Shown here: positions 7,901 through 15,145 of the stretch, one piece after another
How positions within the stretch are numbered: position 1 is the stretch's first letter
Layout of the letters: the number at the start of each line of letters is the position of its first letter
Origin: Oxalobacteraceae bacterium UBA4003
Lineage (GTDB): Bacteria > Pseudomonadota > Gammaproteobacteria > Burkholderiales > Burkholderiaceae_D
NCBI GenBank assembly: GCA_002384815.1
Contig: DGBN01000069.1
Span: forward strand, 87,809 to 104,363
Length of the DNA: 16,555 nucleotides
Reading direction: 5' to 3'
The notes under the pieces: model-generated
The model's database searches: none
Told to the model about the DNA's origin: nothing
What the model saw: only the letters and a program-made list of their open reading frames with translations
Made by a program: the position numbers and the translations under genes

Positions 7901-7934
7901 TCGCATCGGCCGGCTTCCCTGCTTGCCGATGCGA
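7901..7934 (+). repeat. Perfect 10-bp inverted repeat before rbfA
   Basis: TCGCATCGGC (7901-7910) and GCCGATGCGA (7925-7934) are perfect complements around a 14-nt spacer. The right arm ends 37 bp before the rbfA ATG. It is not followed by a contiguous T-run. In the transcript this would be a stable hairpin directly after the one at 7866-7887. Confidence 0.55.
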
Positions 7935-7971
7935 ACTTACTTTTGCTCCTCCCGTTGTATCGAAGAAATTT

Positions 7972-8358
7972 ATGGCCAAACACAGTAAATCCATCCCCGG
8001 ACGCGGCTTGCGCGTTGCAGATCAGATCCAGCGTGATCTGTCTGAGATTGTCGCGTTCGAATTGAAAGATCCGCGCGTCGGGATGATCACGATTACAGAA
8101 GTGCAGGTCACGCCCGACTATGCGCATGCCAAAGTGTTTTTCACGATGCTTAGCGATAACAAGGACGAGATCAAGAACACGGTGTCGGGCTTGAGCGCCG
8201 CTTCCGGTTATATTCGCGGCCAGCTCGGCCGCCGACTGTCGATTCATACCTTGCCGGAACTGCATTTCGTGCACGATACGTCGACTGCACGCGGCATTGA
8301 AATGTCCAGGCTGATCGATGAAGCCAACGCAACACGCGCCAAGGATGCAGAAGACTAA
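7972..8358 (+). CDS. rbfA: RbfA, 30S ribosome-binding factor A
   Basis: RbfA is a single KH-like domain protein that binds the 30S subunit near helix 1 of 16S rRNA, supports late assembly, and is important for growth in the cold in enterics. The family segments are RVADQIQRDLSEIV, LKDPRVGMITITEVQVTPDY, AKVFFTML, ASGYIRGQLGRRL and the closing PELHFVHDTST. The ATG at 7972 gives 128 residues, and its first residues (MAKHSKS-PGRGLRVADQI) match the usual start. The in-frame ATG at 7897 is rejected because the added 25 residues are non-conserved and would be encoded by the inverted repeat. It lies 117 bp after infB in the same operon. Confidence 0.95.
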   Translation: MAKHSKSIPGRGLRVADQIQRDLSEIVAFELKDPRVGMITITEVQVTPDYAHAKVFFTMLSDNKDEIKNTVSGLSAASGYIRGQLGRRLSIHTLPELHFVHDTSTARGIEMSRLIDEANATRAKDAED

Positions 8359-8436
8359 GTTTTCCGCATATGAGCTTGTCGCTGCTGCTGGCACTGCAAC
8401 AACGGGCGCTGCGTTTCCATTTCTTTCTACTCTAGA

Positions 8437-8458
8437 TCAGACGAAGTTTTTAGTCTGA
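8437..8458. repeat. Short inverted repeat before truB
   Basis: TCAGAC (8437-8442) and GTCTGA (8453-8458) flank a 10-nt T-rich spacer in the 130-bp gap between rbfA and truB. It is a weak stem without a trailing T-run, so no terminator is claimed. Its role is unknown. Confidence 0.3.
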
Positions 8459-8488
8459 CAGGCCAAATCGCAATTTCCCTCATCCATC

Positions 8489-9433
8489 ATGGCAACAACT
8501 CCGATCAAGAAAAAGCGCGTGCCGGTTCATGGCGTTTTGCTGCTCGATAAGCAGGTTGGCGTATCGAGCAACGATGCGTTGATCAAAGCCAAATGGTTGT
8601 TGAATGCGCTCAAGGCCGGCCATACCGGCACGCTTGATCCGTTTGCAACCGGCTTGCTGCCGCTTTGTTTTGGCGAGGCGACCAAGTTCGCACAGGATTT
8701 GCTGGATGCCGATAAAACCTATGAAACGATCGTGCATCTTGGCGTCACGACTAACACCGGCGACACTGAAGGTGAAGTGGTCGCCACGCGTGAGGTGAAT
8801 GTCAGCCAAACGCAAATCGATGCGGTACTGGCGCAATTTCGTGGCGATATCGAACAGATACCTCCCATGTATTCAGCGCTCAAGCGTGACGGTAAACCTC
8901 TTTATGAATATGCGCGTGCCGGTATCACGCTGGAACGCGAAGCGCGCCCGGTGACCATCCATTTGCTGGAGTTTGTGGATTTTCAGGCGCCGTACCTGAC
9001 ATTACGCGTGCGATGCAGTAAAGGTACGTATATACGTGTGCTGGGCGAAGACATCGGTGCCGCATTGGGATGCGGCGCGCATCTGAATGCCTTGCGTCGT
9101 ATTCAAGTTGGCGATTTGTTGATAGCCGAGGCAATTACCATCGAAGAGCTTGCCGCCAAAGATGGTGATGCACGTATCGCAGTGCTGGCGCCGGTTGATG
9201 CATTGCTGACATCGTTCCCTGCGCTGTATTTGTCGGAAGAACTGGCCAAGCGTTTCTTGCACGGGCAAAGATTGGCTTTGGGAAAAGAGAATATTGCATT
9301 GCCTGAAGGCCAGGGCAGGATGCGTGTTTATCGTGAAAGCGACGGGCTATTGCTAGGCACAGGATTGATGCAGGAATACAGCATTCTGGCACCTGAGCGC
9401 CTGATTTCCACCGTGGCAATAGTTGCTGGATAA
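8489..9433 (+). CDS. truB: TruB, tRNA pseudouridine(55) synthase
   Basis: TruB converts U55 in the T loop of almost all elongator tRNAs to pseudouridine and also acts as a tRNA-folding chaperone. The catalytic motif HTGTLDPFATGLLP is present with D50 as the nucleophile (D48 in E. coli). Other landmarks are KTYE, QIPPMYSALKRDGKPLYEYAR and VRCSKGTYIRVLGEDIG. A C-terminal PUA-like segment begins near residue 240 and ends LMQEYSILAPERLIS. The length of 314 is normal. It is last in the rimP-nusA-infB-rbfA-truB series. No obvious Shine-Dalgarno precedes the ATG. I see no clear intrinsic terminator after the stop, although an independent promoter for typA follows. Confidence 0.96.
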   Translation: MATTPIKKKRVPVHGVLLLDKQVGVSSNDALIKAKWLLNALKAGHTGTLDPFATGLLPLCFGEATKFAQDLLDADKTYETIVHLGVTTNTGDTEGEVVATREVNVSQTQIDAVLAQFRGDIEQIPPMYSALKRDGKPLYEYARAGITLEREARPVTIHLLEFVDFQAPYLTLRVRCSKGTYIRVLGEDIGAALGCGAHLNALRRIQVGDLLIAEAITIEELAAKDGDARIAVLAPVDALLTSFPALYLSEELAKRFLHGQRLALGKENIALPEGQGRMRVYRESDGLLLGTGLMQEYSILAPERLISTVAIVAG

Positions 9434-9575
9434 ACGTTTCCTTTTTGTAAATGATTGTCTTGATTAAATAACTCTTCGGCCTGTTTCACCCGCGCCGCTG
9501 TCTTTTCCTTGTTCCCGTAAGGCGCAGCAAGTCCTTGACAGGGTAAGGTTTGTCGGGCTTGGGCAAGGTTGGCTG

Positions 9576-9584
9576 TGCTATACT
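9576..9584 (+). promoter_or_regulatory. Extended -10 promoter for typA
   Basis: TGC-TATACT (TGC 9576-9578, TATACT 9579-9584) fits an extended -10 element, with a start near 9591 and a leader of about 40 nt. No good -35 lies at 16-18 bp. A perfect TTGACA at 9535-9540 is too far upstream (38 bp spacer) to pair with it. Confidence 0.5.
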
Positions 9585-9630
9585 ATGCGGCTATTCAAAT
9601 TCTGCATCACCCCCAACCGCTAAACACACC

Positions 9631-11469
9631 ATGTCAAACTCAAAACGCGCTATTCGTAACATTGCCATCATCGCTCACGTTGATCACGGCAAAACCACAC
9701 TTGTTGACCAATTATTGCGTCAATCAGGTACTTTCCGTGACAACCAGCAGATTGATGCCCGCGTAATGGACTCAGGCGACATTGAAAAGGAACGTGGCAT
9801 CACGATTCTGTCGAAGAACTGCGCGGTTGAATACAAAGGCACCCACATCAACATCGTTGATACTCCAGGCCATGCCGACTTCGGTGGCGAGGTGGAGCGC
9901 GTTCTGTCTATGGTTGACAGCGTGTTGTTGCTGGTTGATGCGCAAGAAGGTCCTATGCCGCAAACGCGTTTCGTAACACGTAAAGCACTGGCACTTGGTT
10001 TGAAACCTATCGTTGTGGTCAACAAGATCGACCGCGAAAATGCAGATCCGCAGAAAGCAGTGAACGCGACTTTCGAGTTGTTTGACAAACTCGGCGCGAC
10101 TGACGAGCAACTGGATTTCCCTATCGTTTACGCATCGGGTTTCAAAGGCTATGCAGGTCTGGAAGACACTGTGCGTGACGGTAATATGGAGCCTTTGTTC
10201 GACGCGATTCTGGAGCACGTTCCTGCGCGTGAAGATGATCCTGATGCGCCATTGCAATTGCAAATCACTTCACTGGAATACTCTTCCTACGTTGGCAAGA
10301 TCGGCGTTGGTCGTATCCTGGCTGGTCGCGTCAAGGCGCTGCAGGATGTGGTCTGGATGAATGGCCCGGACGACAAGCCAACCAAGGCACGTATCAATCA
10401 AGTATTGACTTTCAGAGGCCTGGATCGCGTGCTGGTAGACGAAGCGCTGGCTGGCGACATCGTCCTGATCAATGGTATCGAAGAAATCAGTATCGGCTCG
10501 ACTATCTGTGCAGTTGATACGCCAATTGGTCTGCCTATGTTGAAAGTTGATGAGCCAACATTGACGATGAACTTCATGGTCAACAGCTCACCGCTGGCTG
10601 GCCGCGAAGGCAAGTTCGTGACCACGCGCCAGATTCGCGATCGCCTGGAAAAAGAACTGAAATCAAATATGGCCTTGCGCGTTGTGCAATCGGAAGATGA
10701 TGACTCGACCTATGAAGTGTCGGGTCGCGGTGAATTGCATCTGACTATTCTGATTGAAAACATGCGTCGCGAAGGTTTCGAGATGGCTGTGTCACGTCCT
10801 CGCGTCGTATTCAAAATGGTGGATGGCGTACGTCACGAACCGTTTGAAAATCTGACGGTTGACGTTGAAGAGGTCAACCAGGGTGGCGTGATGGAAGAAC
10901 TCGGTCGTCGTCGCGGCGATCTGCAAAACATGGAACCGGACGGTAAAGGTCGTGTGCGTCTGGAATATCATATTCCAGCGCGCGGTTTGATCGGCTTCCA
11001 GGGCGAGTTCATGACACTGACACGCGGCACCGGTTTGATGAGCCACGTGTTCGATGACTACGCTCCTGTCGATGCGTCGAAAGGTGAACTCGGCGGCCGT
11101 CGTAACGGCGTGCTGATCTCGCAGGATGACGGCGCAGCCGTTGCCTACGCAATCTGGAAACTGCAGGATCGCGGCCGCATGTTTGTCAGCCACAACGATC
11201 CAGTGTACGAAGGCATGATTATCGGCATCCATTCGCGTGACAATGATCTGGTCGTGAATCCTATCAAGGGCAAGCAATTGACCAACGTTCGTTCCTCGGG
11301 TACCGATGAAGCGGTGCGTCTGGTTCCTCCTATCGAAATGTCGCTCGAATATGCGGTTGAATTCATCGACGACGACGAACTGGTCGAAGTTACACCTAAG
11401 AGCATCCGTCTGCGCAAACGCTTCCTGAAAGAACACGAGCGTAAAAAAGCCGGCCGCGATGCTGCGTAA
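9631..11469 (+). CDS. typA: TypA/BipA, ribosome-associated translational GTPase
   Basis: TypA/BipA is an EF-G/LepA-like GTPase that binds the 70S ribosome and supports 50S assembly and stress or low-temperature growth. G1 AHVDHGKTT spans 15-23, switch and G3 DTPGHADFGGEVERV begins at D77, and G4 NKID spans 131-134. Domain II, the EF-G-like domains III and V, and the TypA-specific C-terminal domain follow (EFIDDDELVEVTPKSIRLRK). The 612 residues are close to the 607 of E. coli. ATG 9631 is chosen because conservation begins directly after it (KRAIRNIAIIAHVDHG). An upstream in-frame TTG at 9550 would lie before the likely promoter. It has its own extended -10 promoter and ends at the terminator at 11509-11546. 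Its position after truB is frequent in Burkholderiales. Confidence 0.97.
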   Translation: MSNSKRAIRNIAIIAHVDHGKTTLVDQLLRQSGTFRDNQQIDARVMDSGDIEKERGITILSKNCAVEYKGTHINIVDTPGHADFGGEVERVLSMVDSVLLLVDAQEGPMPQTRFVTRKALALGLKPIVVVNKIDRENADPQKAVNATFELFDKLGATDEQLDFPIVYASGFKGYAGLEDTVRDGNMEPLFDAILEHVPAREDDPDAPLQLQITSLEYSSYVGKIGVGRILAGRVKALQDVVWMNGPDDKPTKARINQVLTFRGLDRVLVDEALAGDIVLINGIEEISIGSTICAVDTPIGLPMLKVDEPTLTMNFMVNSSPLAGREGKFVTTRQIRDRLEKELKSNMALRVVQSEDDDSTYEVSGRGELHLTILIENMRREGFEMAVSRPRVVFKMVDGVRHEPFENLTVDVEEVNQGGVMEELGRRRGDLQNMEPDGKGRVRLEYHIPARGLIGFQGEFMTLTRGTGLMSHVFDDYAPVDASKGELGGRRNGVLISQDDGAAVAYAIWKLQDRGRMFVSHNDPVYEGMIIGIHSRDNDLVVNPIKGKQLTNVRSSGTDEAVRLVPPIEMSLEYAVEFIDDDELVEVTPKSIRLRKRFLKEHERKKAGRDAA

Positions 11470-11508
11470 TTATTTTTTTGAATAGCGCTTCTGGTTTGAG
11501 GTGCCAAC

Positions 11509-11546
11509 AAAAAAGCTCGCTGATTTCAACATCAGCGAGCTTTTTT
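11509..11546. terminator. Strong bidirectional intrinsic terminator
   Basis: A perfect 11-bp stem AGCTCGCTGAT (11514-11524) / ATCAGCGAGCT (11531-11541) with loop TTCAAC is flanked by A6 on the left and T6 on the right. It therefore works on both strands, ending typA (+) and the convergent aminotransferase gene (-), whose stop is 16 bp away. Confidence 0.93.
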
Positions 11547-11561
11547 ATTTTGCAGGGAAAT

Positions 11562-12884
11562 TTATTTCAGTGATTTCAGGATATCGGCAATGCTGCCGAA
11601 CATCTGATCGATTTGCGTCCTGCTGATGATCAGCGGTGGGGACAGTGCAAGGACGTCGGCTGTAGTACGTGTCAATAGACCTTTGTCCCAGAACGCCTTG
11701 CTGAACAGCTCGTAGGCGCGTGCGCCTGGTTTGCCAGTTATACCTTCAAGTTCTATTCCCGCGACGAGGCCTAGGTTGCGTACATCCTTGACGAAGGGCA
11801 GCCCTTTCAGGCTGTGTGCCGCATCTTCAAAATAAGGCGCCATATCGGCGGCACGCTGGCACAATTGCTCTTCCTTGTGCACCGCCAGTGTGGCGATCGT
11901 GGCGGCGGCGGCCAATGGATGGCCGGAGTAGGTATAGCCATGGAAGAATTCAATCGTATCGGCAGGTGCAGCTTCCATGAACGCATCGTGTATTTGTTGT
12001 CGCGCGATGACGGCACCCATAGGTACGGCAGCGTTGGTCAGGCCTTTCGCACAGACGATCATGTCCGGTTTGATGTTGAAGAAATCGGCCGCGAATGGTG
12101 TGCCGAGACGGCCGAAACCGGTAATGACTTCATCGAAAATCAGCAGGATGCCGTACTTGTCGCAGATTGTGCGGATTTTTTCCAGATAACCTCTGGGTGG
12201 CAGGATCACGCCGGTCGAGCCTTGCAAGGATTCGACGATGACGGCGGCGACGCAGGACGGATCGTGCAAGGCCAGCAGACGCTGTTCCAGCTCGTCGGCT
12301 ATCTCGGCACCGTGCAAAGGCAGGCCGCGTGAGTAGGCGTTTTTCTCGATGTTGAGCGGATGGCGTAAATGATCTACAGCAGCCAGGCCGGGGCCGAATT
12401 GCTTGCGATTGCCGGCGATACCGCCGACTGCAATGCCGCCGAAACCGACGCCGTGATAGGCACGCTCGCGGCCGATCAGGCGGGTGCGGCCACCATCGCC
12501 GCGCATCCGATGGTAGGCGAGGGCGATCTTCAGAGCAGTGTCCACACCTTCCGAGCCGTCGTTGCAGAAGAACACCCGATTCATGCCTTCGGGTGCGATT
12601 TTCGTCAACGCCGTCGCTGCTTCAAATGCGAGTGGATGCCCGATCTGGAATAGCGGCGCAAAATCCATTTGCGCGGCCTGTCGCTGTATTGCTTCCACGA
12701 TTTTTGGATGACTGTGCCCGGCATTGACACACCACAAGCCAGCGGTGCCATCCAGAATTTTGCGCCCATCGTCGGTAACGTAATACATGCCGGATGCGGA
12801 CGCCATCATGCGCGGTTTAGCCTTGAACTGGCGATTGGCAGTAAACGGCATCCACAGGTGCGAGGTATCGAGCGGCTTGGTCAT
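11562..12884 (-). CDS. Class III aminotransferase, omega-amino acid:pyruvate type
   Basis: This is a PLP-dependent fold-type I enzyme of the class III (omega) aminotransferases, probably moving the terminal amino group of beta-alanine or other omega-amino acids or amines to pyruvate (BauA-like). Visible landmarks are LDGTAGLWCVNAGH near the N-terminus, NDGSEGVDTALKIA (cofactor phosphate binding), ERAYHG, the IFDEVITGFGR motif with D251 contacting the PLP ring nitrogen, and K280 in CAKGL as the Schiff-base lysine. YTYSGHPLAAA follows. Start ATG 12884 gives 440 residues and begins with the family-typical SHLWMPF. A longer in-frame version to 13094 is not supported. Substrate cannot be fixed from sequence alone; taurine, GABA or amine:pyruvate activity are alternatives. 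It is convergent with typA and divergent from dusA. Confidence 0.88.
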   Translation of the reverse strand: MTKPLDTSHLWMPFTANRQFKAKPRMMASASGMYYVTDDGRKILDGTAGLWCVNAGHSHPKIVEAIQRQAAQMDFAPLFQIGHPLAFEAATALTKIAPEGMNRVFFCNDGSEGVDTALKIALAYHRMRGDGGRTRLIGRERAYHGVGFGGIAVGGIAGNRKQFGPGLAAVDHLRHPLNIEKNAYSRGLPLHGAEIADELEQRLLALHDPSCVAAVIVESLQGSTGVILPPRGYLEKIRTICDKYGILLIFDEVITGFGRLGTPFAADFFNIKPDMIVCAKGLTNAAVPMGAVIARQQIHDAFMEAAPADTIEFFHGYTYSGHPLAAAATIATLAVHKEEQLCQRAADMAPYFEDAAHSLKGLPFVKDVRNLGLVAGIELEGITGKPGARAYELFSKAFWDKGLLTRTTADVLALSPPLIISRTQIDQMFGSIADILKSLK

Positions 12885-13142
12885 GTCACTCTGCTTTCGA
12901 AAAAGTAATGAAGTAATGGTATTACGTTTGCAGGGGGCGTGAAAGAGAGTCATTTTTACATTCAGCAGCGCCTGTAAATGACCATGCATGCCGAGTTGGC
13001 AAGATCGCGACAGAATCAAACCGCTTGCAGCAATCTTGCGTATACTTCGTGCTGTTCCGGATGTTGTCAGTTCTTGCGGTGCCGCTTTTGTCATCGGTGA
13101 ACGGACTTATCCTTTAATTCTTTGCTTCAGCGTCAGCCTGTA
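12885..13142. other. Divergent intergenic region, aminotransferase/dusA
   Basis: No gene is seen here. Near the aminotransferase start lie a tandem repeat and an inverted repeat (12903-12925). Towards dusA, TATACT (13041-13046) is a possible -10 box, but no convincing -35 lies at normal spacing. dusA would then have a leader of about 90 nt. Confidence 0.4.
12903..12925. promoter_or_regulatory. Operator-like repeats upstream of the aminotransferase
   Basis: AAGTAATG is repeated in tandem (12903-12910 and 12911-12918). The second copy forms an inverted repeat GTAAT-ggt-ATTAC (12913-12925). The centre lies about 35 bp upstream of the aminotransferase start codon, a usual place for a repressor or activator site. 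No regulator gene is adjacent in this window, so the factor is unknown. Confidence 0.4.
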
Positions 13143-14156
13143 ATGAAACCAGATAATTTTTCGCCGCGTCGTATTTCTGTTGCCCCGATGATGGATTGGA
13201 CGGACCGGCATTGCCGCATGTTTCATAGACAGATTACCCGCCATACCTGGTTTTATACCGAGATGGTGACGACTGGTGCCTTGTTGCATGGTGATGTGGC
13301 ACGCCATCTGGATTTCAATAATGAAGAGCATCCAGTTGCCTTGCAACTCGGCGGCAGCGAGCCGGCCGATCTGGCGCAGAGCGCCAAACTCGGTGAGCAA
13401 TGGGGCTATGACGAAATCAATCTGAATTGCGGTTGTCCATCCGAGCGGGTGCAAAAGGGGGCGTTCGGCGCTTGCCTGATGAGCGAGGCTGCGCTGGTTG
13501 CCGATTGTGTCAAAGCGATGCGCGATACAGTGCAGATCGATGTGACGGTCAAGCACCGCATCGGTATCGACGACATTGCTTCCTACGGTTTTGTGCGTGA
13601 CTTTGTAGGGACTGTTGCTGCTGCCGGCTGCAGTACCTTTATCGTCCATGCACGCAACGCGATTCTCAAAGGTCTGAGCCCGAAGGAAAATCGTGAGATT
13701 CCGCCTTTGCGTTACGAATTTGCGTACCAGCTCAAGCAGGATTTTCCGCAACTGGAAATCATCATCAATGGTGGCATCAAGACGCTGGCAGAAATCGATA
13801 CCCATCTTGCGCATGTCGATGGCGTGATGATAGGTCGTGAGGCGTATCACAATCCATATCTGATGAGCGGGTTCGACGCTCGTTATTACGGTGATGCTGC
13901 GACGCCAAAATCACGTGTCGAAGTGCTGCACGCAATGTTGCCTTACATCCGTGCACAACTAGAACAGCATGGCAAAAGCGAAAAGGGTGGCGGCTTGAGA
14001 TTGAACAGCATCACACGCCACATGCTCGGCTTGATGGCAGGTCTGCCTAACGCGCGCGCGTTCCGGCAAAGTTTGTCGGACTCCAAAAAACTGGCGCTTG
14101 GCGACCCCGATTTATTGCTGCAGGCACTGGCACGCATGCAGTTGCTGACAGCCTAA
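13143..14156 (+). CDS. dusA: DusA, tRNA-dihydrouridine(20/20a) synthase
   Basis: DusA is a flavin (FMN)-dependent enzyme that reduces U20/U20a in the D loop of tRNA to dihydrouridine with NADPH. The TIM-barrel landmarks are SVAPMMDWTDRHCR, LQLGGSEP, EINLNCGCPSERVQKGAFGA with catalytic C111 in GACLM, VKHRIGIDD, FIVHARNA, SPKENREIPPL, INGGIKTL and MIGREAYHNP, the phosphate-binding part. KENREIPPL and VKHRIGIDD point to DusA rather than DusB or DusC. The ATG at 13143 gives 337 residues, near the family norm. A TTG seven codons upstream is possible but unnecessary. Transcription is divergent from the aminotransferase. Together with truB, this is the second tRNA-modification gene in the window, though not in the same operon. 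Confidence 0.95.
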   Translation: MKPDNFSPRRISVAPMMDWTDRHCRMFHRQITRHTWFYTEMVTTGALLHGDVARHLDFNNEEHPVALQLGGSEPADLAQSAKLGEQWGYDEINLNCGCPSERVQKGAFGACLMSEAALVADCVKAMRDTVQIDVTVKHRIGIDDIASYGFVRDFVGTVAAAGCSTFIVHARNAILKGLSPKENREIPPLRYEFAYQLKQDFPQLEIIINGGIKTLAEIDTHLAHVDGVMIGREAYHNPYLMSGFDARYYGDAATPKSRVEVLHAMLPYIRAQLEQHGKSEKGGGLRLNSITRHMLGLMAGLPNARAFRQSLSDSKKLALGDPDLLLQALARMQLLTA

Positions 14157-14191
14157 TAGCAACAGGCCGGCGAGTATCCTCAAGGCGTTGT

Positions 14192-14222
14192 TGCTGCATA
14201 AACTGCAGCAGGCGCTGATTTT
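14192..14222 (+). terminator. Possible weak terminator after dusA
   Basis: TGCTGCA (14192-14198) and TGCAGCA (14204-14210) form a perfect 7-bp stem with loop TAAAC, about 35 bp after the dusA stop. The T-run (TTTT, 14219-14222) begins eight bases after the stem, too far for an efficient intrinsic terminator, so the call is tentative. Confidence 0.35.
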
Positions 14223-14226
14223 CCAC

Positions 14227-14256
14227 TTGATAAAATTTGTAATTTTTACTTATCGT
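14227..14256 (+). promoter_or_regulatory. Possible promoter for the BON-domain gene
   Basis: TTGATA (14227-14232) matches the -35 consensus at five of six bases and is followed 18 bp later by TATCGT (14251-14256), which matches the -10 consensus at four of six. It would give a leader of roughly 200 nt before the BON gene. The spacing and -10 are not ideal. Confidence 0.3.
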
Positions 14257-14353
14257 GTAAATTTTACGCGTGCTGCGTATCTGATTTTCTTTCAGTGGAA
14301 TTAATCGAGAACCTTCTCCATATAGTGTGGTCAAGAAGATAACCGTGTTGTTT

Positions 14354-14369
14354 TCAGGCAGCTGCCTGA
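14354..14369. repeat. Perfect 16-bp palindrome upstream of the BON gene
   Basis: TCAGGCAGCTGCCTGA is an uninterrupted self-complementary sequence about 98 bp before the start codon. With no spacer it is better suited to binding a dimeric regulator than to forming an RNA hairpin. I do not recognise it as the site of a known factor. Confidence 0.55.
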
Positions 14370-14466
14370 GAGCAATTCGGATACATGATTCATATATTGA
14401 ATTTTGTACGCCGTGCATAGAAAACAGCTTGCATGGAATTACGAATCTTGTTCCTGAAAGGAAATC

Positions 14467-14937
14467 ATGATGAAGACATTACCCAATAGTTCACGCCTTG
14501 CCCTTGCTGCCGCAGTATTGACGGTCTTGTTCACCAGCGCCTGCGAGCGTCGCGCACCAGACGATGCCACCGGAACTGCGCCAATGGAATCACCTGCACC
14601 CGCTACCAGTGGCGTAAGCCCTGCACCAGCGATGCCTGAAGACGCACCAGTGATGCCGGAAACTGCACCAGCCGCACCGGCTGAACCTGTTGCGGGCGAC
14701 AATAAAGCACCTGGTGTCATCATCGATGACACGGTGATTACCACCAAGGTAAAAACCGCATTACTGGCTGATTCGGATATCAAGGGCCTGGATGTCAATG
14801 TCGATACATCGCACGCTGTGGTGACGCTGAATGGCGCAGTAAACAACCAGACGCAAATCGATCGCGCAGGAAAAATTGCCGGCGATACTGAAGGTGTGGC
14901 TTCGGTCGTCAATAATCTGACGATTAAAAAACAATAA
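14467..14937 (+). CDS. BON-domain lipoprotein, OsmY-like
   Basis: A probable envelope protein of 156 residues. The N-terminus is a signal peptide with a hydrophobic core (LALAAAVLTVLF) ending in TSAC, with C26 as the likely lipidated cysteine. The -3 residue is Thr rather than Leu, so the lipobox is acceptable but not ideal. A Pro/Ala-rich linker (about 30-80) leads to one BON domain (about 86-154: IDDTVITTKVKTALL, VNVDTSHAVVTLNGAV, ASVVNNLTIK). BON domains, as in OsmY and DolP, bind phospholipid and help maintain the periplasm and outer membrane under osmotic stress. AGGAAA precedes the first of two ATG codons (14467, 14470). It is a monocistronic gene with its own upstream region, convergent with the entericidin-like gene. 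Specific function is unknown. Confidence 0.85.
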   Translation: MMKTLPNSSRLALAAAVLTVLFTSACERRAPDDATGTAPMESPAPATSGVSPAPAMPEDAPVMPETAPAAPAEPVAGDNKAPGVIIDDTVITTKVKTALLADSDIKGLDVNVDTSHAVVTLNGAVNNQTQIDRAGKIAGDTEGVASVVNNLTIKKQ

Positions 14938-14986
14938 GGATTGCGAAGATTGGACGTGCGGCAAGTGTCTGTGGCACGGCTGAAAC

Positions 14987-15001
14987 CTGATTGTGAATCA
15001 G
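14987..15001. repeat. Short inverted repeat after the BON gene
   Basis: CTGATT-gtg-AATCAG is a 6-3-6 inverted repeat 49 bp after the BON stop codon, without a T-run. It may form a small 3'-UTR hairpin upstream of the real terminator at 15094-15129. It resembles the repeat at 15380-15394, possibly by chance. Confidence 0.3.
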
Positions 15002-15093
15002 ACCTTGGCTTGGGCTTACTGGAAAGACAAAACCGCCTGATCCAACATTATCGTGTCAGAAAATCCGGTGTGGAATGATCGGATAGTGCAAAT

Positions 15094-15129
15094 AAAAAAA
15101 GCGCGTATCGATTCGATGCGCGCTTTTTT
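15094..15129. terminator. Bidirectional intrinsic terminator between convergent lipoprotein genes
   Basis: GCGCGTATCG (15101-15110) pairs with CGATGCGCGC (15114-15123) with one T-G wobble around an ATT loop. A7 lies on the left and T6 on the right. It serves the BON-domain gene on the plus strand (156 bp after its stop) and the entericidin-like gene on the minus strand (its stop is 17 bp away). Confidence 0.9.
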
Positions 15130-15145
15130 ATGTCCGGAAAATGAT

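Larger units (their letters stand above)
14157..14466. other. Gap between dusA and the BON-domain gene
   Basis: No credible gene is present; the long minus-strand frame crossing this gap has no recognisable protein features and overlaps dusA. The gap holds a hairpin after dusA (14192-14210), a possible promoter (14227-14256) overlapping an 11-bp inverted repeat GTAAA-T-TTTAC (14257-14267), and a perfect 16-bp palindrome (14354-14369). It is clearly more AT-rich than the flanking genes. Confidence 0.5.

Noticed and set aside
7897..7971. N-terminal extension of rbfA from ATG 7897
   Set aside because: The additional 25 residues are not part of the family and are encoded by the inverted repeat region; ATG 7972 fits the conserved start.
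9535..9540. Perfect -35 box TTGACA upstream of typA
   Set aside because: The best -10 (9579-9584) is 38 bp further on, and no acceptable -10 lies 16-18 bp downstream, so it is probably a chance match.
12885..13094. 70-residue N-terminal extension of the aminotransferase
   Set aside because: The extension is non-conserved and covers the likely promoter/operator region. The family start SHLWMPF follows directly after ATG 12884.
14047..14418. 123-codon minus-strand frame across the end of dusA and the gap
   Set aside because: It overlaps the conserved dusA 3' end and has no signal, domain or ribosome binding site.
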